Below, in pieces: positions 8,901 to 12,204 of a DNA stretch of 12,204 nt. This DNA comes from Hemicentrotus pulcherrimus. Lineage: Eukaryota > Echinodermata > Echinoidea > Camarodonta > Strongylocentrotidae. How positions within the stretch are numbered: the stretch's first letter is position 1; every line of letters starts with the position of its first letter. The notes under the pieces are model-generated. The model ran no database searches, was not told the origin of the DNA, and saw only the letters and a program-made list of their open reading frames with translations. The position numbers were made by a program, and so were the translations under genes. The stretch is taken from positions 84,994 through 97,197 of the forward strand of contig BEXV01001577.1 in NCBI GenBank assembly GCA_003118195.1, read 5' to 3'.

Positions 8901-11453
8901 GATGAATTTGAAGATTGCTATGGATGGTGAGGAACTGCCAGAATACCCCAAGGATATCAGCAAATATTCTCGTTTCTTTGAGCTTTCCAAGAACCTAACC
9001 GAACCATGGAGGAACAACACTGTTGCTGCCCAATTTGAGAGTGACATCATTTTCAATCCTGAGAGCTACTTGCCTCAAGAGATCATGTTCCACTATGTGC
9101 TGAATGCTCTTGGAAAGAGCTGGGATATCTTTGAGGTAAGAGAATATAGGAAAACATAATAAGTTGCCAAAAAAGGGCCTGCATGTTTTTGCATCTGCAT
9201 CTAACATTTTCCAATTTAAAGAGTCGCCTCCTAAAGATTGTCTTCAATATTATTTATCCTTTAGAGTTATCTAAGTAGTTTGCAGGAAATCATACAATGA
9301 TGTAAATATTTTTAACATTTTTATCATGAGTTCTCAGTATGTGTCACTCAATAACATTTTGGCATGTTTGATTTCCATTTGCAGACCGGCATTGAAATGA
9401 AAGGTTTTGAGCCAATCATTGAATCAGTCTTTGGACCTGAGGGATTCTTCCCAGAAGTAAAACTGCAAACCATTTTTGATACCATTGATGAGAAAATCTT
9501 GTCTAAAATTCGAGAATTTGCTGAGGCTCAGCTTGGAAACTGGGTTACTCCTACATCTGAGCCAGATAATGAGGTCTTCATCAAGAAGGACAAATACGGC
9601 AAGAAGATGAAGAGGCAGTCACCAGTTGGAGAGCCTCAGGTATGATATTTGGTTATTATTGATAACATAAATGATGAATATAATCGTTGTTTACACCTTT
9701 GTAATTTGCTTTCAAATCATATTCTACGAATCTACGCCAATCTAGGATAAGATGTTACCAAGTGCTTGAAGAATACTTCACAAATATATTGCACGTGTGT
9801 TTATAAAGTGACTATTCTAGACATTAAGAAGCTTTGATCTCCCATACTTTCATGATTTCAGAGTGAAATTCATTCATCCCTCTTCAATTGTAATGTGCGT
9901 TTTATATGCTTTCAGGTTGTTGATTTGATCCACGAAAATACCATGAACAAGCTCAACCAACTGCACTATCTGGTTGGCATGGAACCATCTGCTACTGATG
10001 CTACAGTCTTCCTTCGTCTCCTTGGAAACGAATTTGGTTTTGTTAGTGCCAGTGATTTTCTTGCTCTCATTCCTTACACAATGGGAATTTATGAAGAGCT
10101 TTTGAACAAGACAAAACAGGTCAGTTTATAGTTAATTGTCATTTAATAATGCACAATAATACTGCTTTTAGAGCCTTCTCCAGCAATGTTTCACTTTAAT
10201 CAAGTTCATTTAAATCGGCATTGACAGTGAAGTAATAGATTAAAGAAATAGTTTAGGTATCTTCATGATTCGCTCAAATAATAAGCATTTCAATTTTTCA
10301 TGAATACAAAATTGTCAAATAAATTTTGATCAGCCAAGTATTCATCAAGGATATGTTTGAACATTACAGATTCCACAGCTCCTGTCACAGGGACTCAACC
10401 TCAACACAACTCGATCTTTTGTCTTCATGGATAAGAGCTTCATTGTACCAACTGGTATGGGTATGCCCCTTAACTGCAGCATCAATGGTACTGCTGTTGT
10501 CAGCCTACGCATGAAGAGTCAGTTCAGCATTAATCTTCCTAAGATCATTGCTGCTGGACATGTTGCTCCAAGGTATGTTCCACATGATGAAAATGTTTGA
10601 CTAATCCACTTATTTTTAACTGCTTCATTTTAATTTATGATTGAATATATTGAAAGAAGAAACTTATTTAATACATATGTATTGTCTTCTACTTTTTGCC
10701 TACTTCTAGCGGTGCTGTAGAGGTTCTGGCTACCATGGGCATTGGTTTGCCTACCAAGATCTTCGCTGGTGTTATGGCCAATGCTACTGTCTACCATTCC
10801 TCAATGCTGGCAGGCAACATCACTATCGATGGAACTCACCTCAAGATCAACCTTAACAACACTGACCGTCCAATGAATCTGTTCAACTATTCCACAACAT
10901 ACAACCTCTTGAAGGCTAATGGAGATATTGAATTCATCCCAGGAGTTCTTCAGGATGCTGTCCAAAGTCAGAGGTGTACCAATGTCAGCAAAGTCTTTGG
11001 AGTTGATCTGTGTGTTTCATGGGCCTATCCCAATGCAAGCTACGTTGCTGAAGCACCACGTTTCCCATTCAGTGGACCAAACAGTTTTAATGTTACCCTC
11101 GTCAACACAGACCAGTAAGTATTGTTTATGGTCATTTTGGACATATTCTTAAAATAAGCTAATGCTAAAAATAAACCAAACAAACAACAACACCAACATT
11201 ATCAGTGATGTCAGTAATGGGATTTAAGTATATTTGTCTTCAAATTTACATGATGGCAAGATGACATGTTATGCACAATTTTATTATTTCAGAGCACTGA
11301 AGGCATACACCATCGATGCTCAGTACAAGCAGATCAGGGAAGGCGGTGCACCAGCACCGATGTCATTCAAGTCGATCGGAAAGAGGAACAAGCGAAATGC
11401 TCCAGCATTTACCAAGCTTATTGATACAGTCCGTGTCTCTTGCTATGCACCAG
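2861..11453 (+). CDS. apolipoprotein B / apolipophorin-like large lipid transfer protein, N-terminal 1118 residues (partial, 14 exons)
   Basis: The product is a secreted lipid-carrier apolipoprotein. In this family the N-terminal module forms a lipid pocket that starts lipoprotein particle assembly in the secretory pathway. Exons join in phase: 2861-2918, 5423-5473, 5799-6325, 6509-6719, 7027-7306, 7511-7778, 7908-8012, 8277-8662, 8895-9135, 9385-9639, 9916-10119, 10370-10572, 10710-11114, 11293-11453. Residues 1-19 are a signal peptide, about 40-620 the Vitellogenin_N module, about 650-930 DUF1943, and about 1020 onward the next beta region. Diagnostic strings include ILNAKRGILS (129-138), GNCSSEMTV (161-169), AIGNIGEPVE (501-510), KGFEP...GFFPE in exon 10, FLRLLGNEFGF in exon 11 and FIVPTGMGM in exon 12. 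Cysteine spacing matches the apolipoprotein B disulphide pattern. It has no vitellogenin-type polyserine tract so far. The 3' part lies outside the window. The family call is firm; the exact orthologue is not. Confidence 0.9.
3198..3268 (+). pseudogene. possible decayed reverse-transcriptase fragment (CR1/L2-like LINE)
   Basis: The frame at 3198 reads DYCNALFNN, close to the DYCNALL motif near the end of CR1/L2/Jockey-type reverse transcriptases, preceded by Leu-Ile-Leu as expected. The next expected block (Leu-Gln-rich, of the type K-x-Q-R-L-x-x-x-Q) appears one frame over from 3233: K-M-stop-R-L-R-T-L-stop. The stops TAA and TAG are each one C-to-T change from Gln codons. If real, it is an old copy with frameshift and stops. 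The stretch is short and chance similarity is possible. Confidence 0.35.
4179..4233. repeat. inverted repeat with poly-T loop
   Basis: CAGCAGCGC at 4179-4187 pairs exactly with GCGCTGCTG at 4225-4233. The 37-base loop contains T6 and a longer T run separated by GGG. The stem is GC-rich in an AT-rich intron. It may be a remnant of a dispersed element or a structured RNA segment. No known family is recognised. Confidence 0.4.
4386..4441. repeat. degenerate CCCTAA (telomere-like) units
   Basis: Four separated matches are visible: TAACCCTAG (4386-4394), TAACCCTAAC (4404-4413), CCTAACCTAA (about 4422-4431) and CCCTAACC (4434-4441). They correspond to the C-rich strand of the TTAGGG repeat found at most animal telomeres. 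They are too few and too diverged to call an interstitial telomere array. Confidence 0.4.
5423..5473 (+). CDS. exon 2: N-terminus of the mature protein
   Basis: This 51-bp exon encodes residues 20-36, GPLFGSQSSVDEVNECS, in phase 1 at both ends. Cys35 matches the first cysteine of mature apolipoprotein B, expected to pair with Cys82 from exon 3. Acceptor TTTCTATAG and donor CTG|GTAAGT are both good. The exon is too small to be found by open-frame length; phase, splice sites and the cysteine support it. Confidence 0.85.
5799..6325 (+). CDS. exon 3: beta-barrel part of the Vitellogenin_N module
   Basis: Residues 37-212. It opens with a split Glu codon and LTRFREGYSYTFKYEAE, matching the first strands of the lipovitellin-type beta-barrel. 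Cys72, Cys82 and Cys91 have the 10- and 9-residue spacing of apolipoprotein B; Cys163 and Cys190 match its next pair. ILNAKRGILS (129-138) is a signature of large lipid transfer proteins. Sequons N67, N162 and N198 are present; N162 in GNCSS corresponds to a glycosylated site I recall in human apolipoprotein B. A 187-codon open frame on the opposite strand is a shadow of this exon. Confidence 0.93.
6509..6719 (+). CDS. exon 4: end of the beta-barrel
   Basis: Residues 213-282 plus one base (phase 1). Cys225 and Cys241 are 16 apart, exactly as in the fourth apolipoprotein B disulphide. The sequence KTCSYELKGTTG followed by IQCEEVHSFWPM fits the barrel strands, then RLISTNIDRLNSYKVDPA leads to the helical domain. 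Acceptor CCTCTGTAG and donor AA|GTAAGT are good. Confidence 0.9.
7027..7306 (+). CDS. exon 5: start of the helical domain
   Basis: Residues 283-375 plus two bases. It begins with a split Asn codon, then SRSTCLRYEHDP, a beta strand seen at this point in the family, then amphipathic helices such as DQAMDILKALVKSS. Cys358 and Cys365 sit where apolipoprotein B has its small 358-363 loop. The acceptor (ATTGATAG at 7026) has a weak pyrimidine tract. It was chosen because it is the only nearby AG that keeps phase with exon 4 and avoids the stop at 6978. The left border is the least certain in the gene. Confidence 0.82.
7511..7778 (+). CDS. exon 6: helical domain
   Basis: Residues 376-465, ending in phase 0. 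Repeated antiparallel helix pairs are visible (EYLLDGLLP, AIAKGVVPKPLASAW, TLELMSEMLRMAQ, LSIMVHNYWVNN), typical of the right-handed superhelix of the lipovitellin fold. Cys386 and Cys391 are close together and, from memory, have no counterpart in human apolipoprotein B. Acceptor CATCCTACAG is strong; the donor CT|GTAAGT is good. Confidence 0.92.
7908..8012 (+). CDS. exon 7: helical domain
   Basis: Residues 466-500, 35 whole codons, phase 0 on both sides. It encodes LPEPIVKTIRYLKSLIGNDC, then a helix ending ALIALK. Cys485 probably pairs with Cys530 from exon 8, as in the 451-486 loop of apolipoprotein B, though the gap here is about ten residues longer. Acceptor TTGCTTGTAG and donor AAG|GTAAA are good. 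The exon joins exon 8 inside the conserved ALKAIGNIG motif. Confidence 0.9.
8277..8662 (+). CDS. exon 8: end of the helical domain
   Basis: Residues 501-628 plus two bases. It starts AIGNIGEPVERYDQL, completing the family motif split by intron 7. KAAIQSMRRF and PQRIAAYLITMKANPS match the conserved last helices of the Vitellogenin_N module, and MKAFCYSHIQNVIESSEP is the terminal helix. Cys530 is the expected partner of Cys485. The donor is GA|GTAAGT. An opposite-strand open frame here is a shadow. Confidence 0.93.
8895..9135 (+). CDS. exon 9: linker and start of DUF1943
   Basis: Residues 629-709. FKMNLKIAMDGEELPEYPKD is followed by DISKYSRFFEL and a run of beta sheet including QFESDIIFNPESYLPQEIM, close to the apolipoprotein B segment around its FDPNNYLPKE motif. 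It leads into ALGKSWDIFE, where intron 9 falls between codons. Acceptor TTTTTGACAG and donor GAG|GTAAG are good. Confidence 0.92.
9385..9639 (+). CDS. exon 10: DUF1943 with a basic insertion
   Basis: Residues 710-794. TGIEMKGFEPIIESVFGPEG is almost a textbook match to apolipoprotein B and apolipophorin. The C-terminal third departs from the vertebrate pattern: FIKKDKYGKKMKRQSPVGEP is lysine-rich and contains Lys-Met-Lys-Arg at residues 783-786 (9604-9615), a possible but suboptimal proprotein-convertase site since P4 is Lys rather than Arg. The donor is CAG|GTATGA. Confidence 0.93.
9916..10119 (+). CDS. exon 11: DUF1943
   Basis: Residues 795-862, whole codons. VVDLIHENTMNKLNQLHYL is a helix; then ATVFLRLLGNEFGFVSASDF matches the apolipoprotein B block around YLRILGEELGFAS, one of the best-conserved points. 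It ends YTMGIYEELLNKTKQ. Acceptor TGCTTTCAG and donor CAG|GTCAGT are good. Confidence 0.93.
10370..10572 (+). CDS. exon 12: DUF1943 beta sheet
   Basis: Residues 863-929 plus two bases. IPQLLSQGLNLNTTRSFVFM and DKSFIVPTGMGMPL match the apolipoprotein B region IPQMIG...FMENAFELPTG. Beta strands follow (GTAVVSLRMKSQFSINLP). A different frame of this exon gives a misleading 62-codon open frame that begins in the intron. Acceptor ACATTACAG and donor AG|GTATGT. Confidence 0.92.
10710..11114 (+). CDS. exon 13: beta sheet with conserved disulphide
   Basis: Residues 930-1064 plus two bases. VEVLATMGIGLPTKIFAGV aligns with the apolipoprotein B segment VEFVTNMGI. Cys1019 and Cys1031 match the 939-949 loop (12 apart here, 10 there), followed by AYPNAS, whose sequon N1038 is a conserved glycosylation site. 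Sequons are dense: N954, N966, N979, N989, N1021, N1038, N1057. The exon ends in a split Gln codon at CA|GTAAGT. Confidence 0.93.
11293..11453 (+). CDS. exon 14: beta strands and furin-like site
   Basis: Residues 1065-1118 plus one base (phase 1). ALKAYTIDAQYKQIRE and TKLIDTVRVSCYAP look like adjacent strands that are nearly contiguous in human apolipoprotein B. Between them lies an insertion rich in Gly, Pro, Ala and basic residues with Arg-Asn-Lys-Arg at 1096-1099 (11384-11395), a canonical R-X-K-R furin motif. Acceptor TATTATTTCAG and donor CAG|GTAATA. The coding frame must continue in exon 15, outside the window. Confidence 0.88.
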
Positions 11454-12204
11454 GTAATAAAGGCTTTTAAATAATTTATTTTATAAATAGAATTCCACTA
11501 GCTTTTTGTGCTGACCTACTGATGTCTTAACTGTTTTATCTACTTATAAGAAATAAAAACTGGAAGCAGAAATGATAAACTTCAGAGGCCCAGATTAAAT
11601 TTCCAACTAGTTTCTTATGAAATTGTTCAACCACCTTTTTTTTTCTCTTTGTATCATCCTCAAGCTAAGTTTTTATTTCCATAATAGTATATGTACATTG
11701 ATAACTCAATGATTGAGTGAAACATAACATAGGCTATAGATTAAAGTATATTCAACAATTCTTCCAACTTAGTAGTATTTTCTTTGCTAACACATTCATT
11801 TCTTAAAATTAATCTTAGCAATGACTTGAATTTAAAAAAAGTATGTGGATAATAAACAGAACCATTAACAATCTTCTTAACGTAACATTTATAAATTGCA
11901 TATTGCGCATAATTATGAATTAAGTTTAGAAGTGAATATTTCTTGTTTCCAATATCCTTACCTACAACTATTATCTTCTGATCTATTTGTATTTCTATTT
12001 GGAACAGATTAAATAACAAATTACATATCATTTTCCAAAGCAAAGTCACATCCTTGCAATATAATATAAAATGAAAGGTTGAGTCAACTTGTCTACAAGA
12101 GTTGCATAAGTTATTATTAACAATTTGCCATTTTTGTATAAGTTTTCTTTTGAGGCAATAAACCTATGAATCATCTTGAAATTAAATTGTTTAACTTTAT
12201 TATT
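11454..12204 (+). other. intron 14, open at the right edge
   Basis: The donor GTAATA begins it and no acceptor is reached, so it is at least 751 bp and longer than introns 2-13. Its left 280 bases are AT-rich with no recognised feature apart from a T9 run at 11636-11644. Its right part is a LINE fragment in reverse orientation, which probably explains its length. Confidence 0.75.
11741..12204 (-). mobile_element. 3' end of an L1/Tx1-like LINE ORF2, frameshifted, antisense in intron 14
   Basis: On the minus strand the frame from the right edge reads FKMIHRFIASKENLYK, a typical helix before the C-terminal zinc knuckle of L1/Tx1-type ORF2. After a run of five A (12131-12135 on the plus strand) it resumes in another frame as KWQIVNNN, then CNSC (12095-12106), HFILYC (12056-12073) and LLWKM, giving the Cys-x2-Cys...His-x4-Cys...Leu-Trp pattern. 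A tail including IVVGKD and YAIYKC runs to a stop at 11741. The length mismatch at the A run makes this copy defective. The element continues past the window. A T9 run at 11636-11644 might mark its poly(A) end. Confidence 0.75.

Noticed and set aside
10326..10514. 62-codon open frame overlapping exon 12
   Set aside because: Wrong frame: it begins in the intron, crosses the acceptor and loses the DUF1943 motifs.
2861..11453. Vitellogenin or MTP instead of an apolipoprotein B-like protein
   Set aside because: The KGFEP...GFFPE, FLRLLGNEFGF and VPTGMGM blocks and the late Cys1019-Cys1031 loop fit apolipoprotein B best; there is no polyserine tract so far, and MTP should end before this length.
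1..12204. CRISPR array, bacterial operon or phage elements
   Set aside because: Coding DNA is split by GT/AG introns and encodes an animal apolipoprotein; the repeats are microsatellites, not spaced direct repeats.

Overview
The window is a piece of animal nuclear DNA carrying the 5' part of one large spliced gene on the + strand. Coding blocks are short (51 to 527 bp). They are separated by AT-rich introns with GT/AG borders and embedded in microsatellites and retrotransposon debris. I assembled fourteen exons whose phases all join without a stop. They give the first 1118 residues of a secreted large lipid transfer protein of the apolipoprotein B / apolipophorin type: a signal peptide, the Vitellogenin_N (lipovitellin-like) module, a DUF1943 region and the start of the next beta-sheet region. 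The match to apolipoprotein B is recognised from motifs and from disulphide spacing, not from a database search. The organism is most likely a marine invertebrate. I favour an echinoderm because of the (AAT)n / GCGC-hairpin repeat and the base composition, but hemichordate, lancelet or mollusc cannot be excluded.

Layout: 1-2780 is upstream DNA with no gene that I can support. It holds a GA-rich purine tract (1226-1314), a CA repeat (1551-1629), a small palindrome flanked by a 9-bp direct repeat (1690-1764) and an (AAT)18 array with an adjoining GCGC hairpin (2283-2383). A compact promoter follows, with a TATATAA box at 2783-2789, two GATA sites and a CCAAT box. The start codon is at 2861. Exon 1 encodes only the signal peptide. 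Intron 1 (2.5 kb) holds a probable decayed reverse-transcriptase relic, degenerate CCCTAA units, a hairpin and a weak tRNA-like stretch. Exons 2-14 run from 5423 to 11453 with introns of about 130 to 360 bp. The gene continues beyond the window: intron 14 is open at the right edge and contains, on the - strand, the 3' end of an L1/Tx1-like LINE with a frameshift.

The most interesting protein feature is a pair of basic sites, Lys-Met-Lys-Arg (residues 783-786) and a canonical furin motif Arg-Asn-Lys-Arg (1096-1099). Both lie in segments that look like insertions relative to vertebrate apolipoprotein B. Insect apolipophorin precursors are cut by furin, so this product may also be processed, possibly at a different place. 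I found no CRISPR array, bacterial operon, structural RNA gene or wholly new system here.
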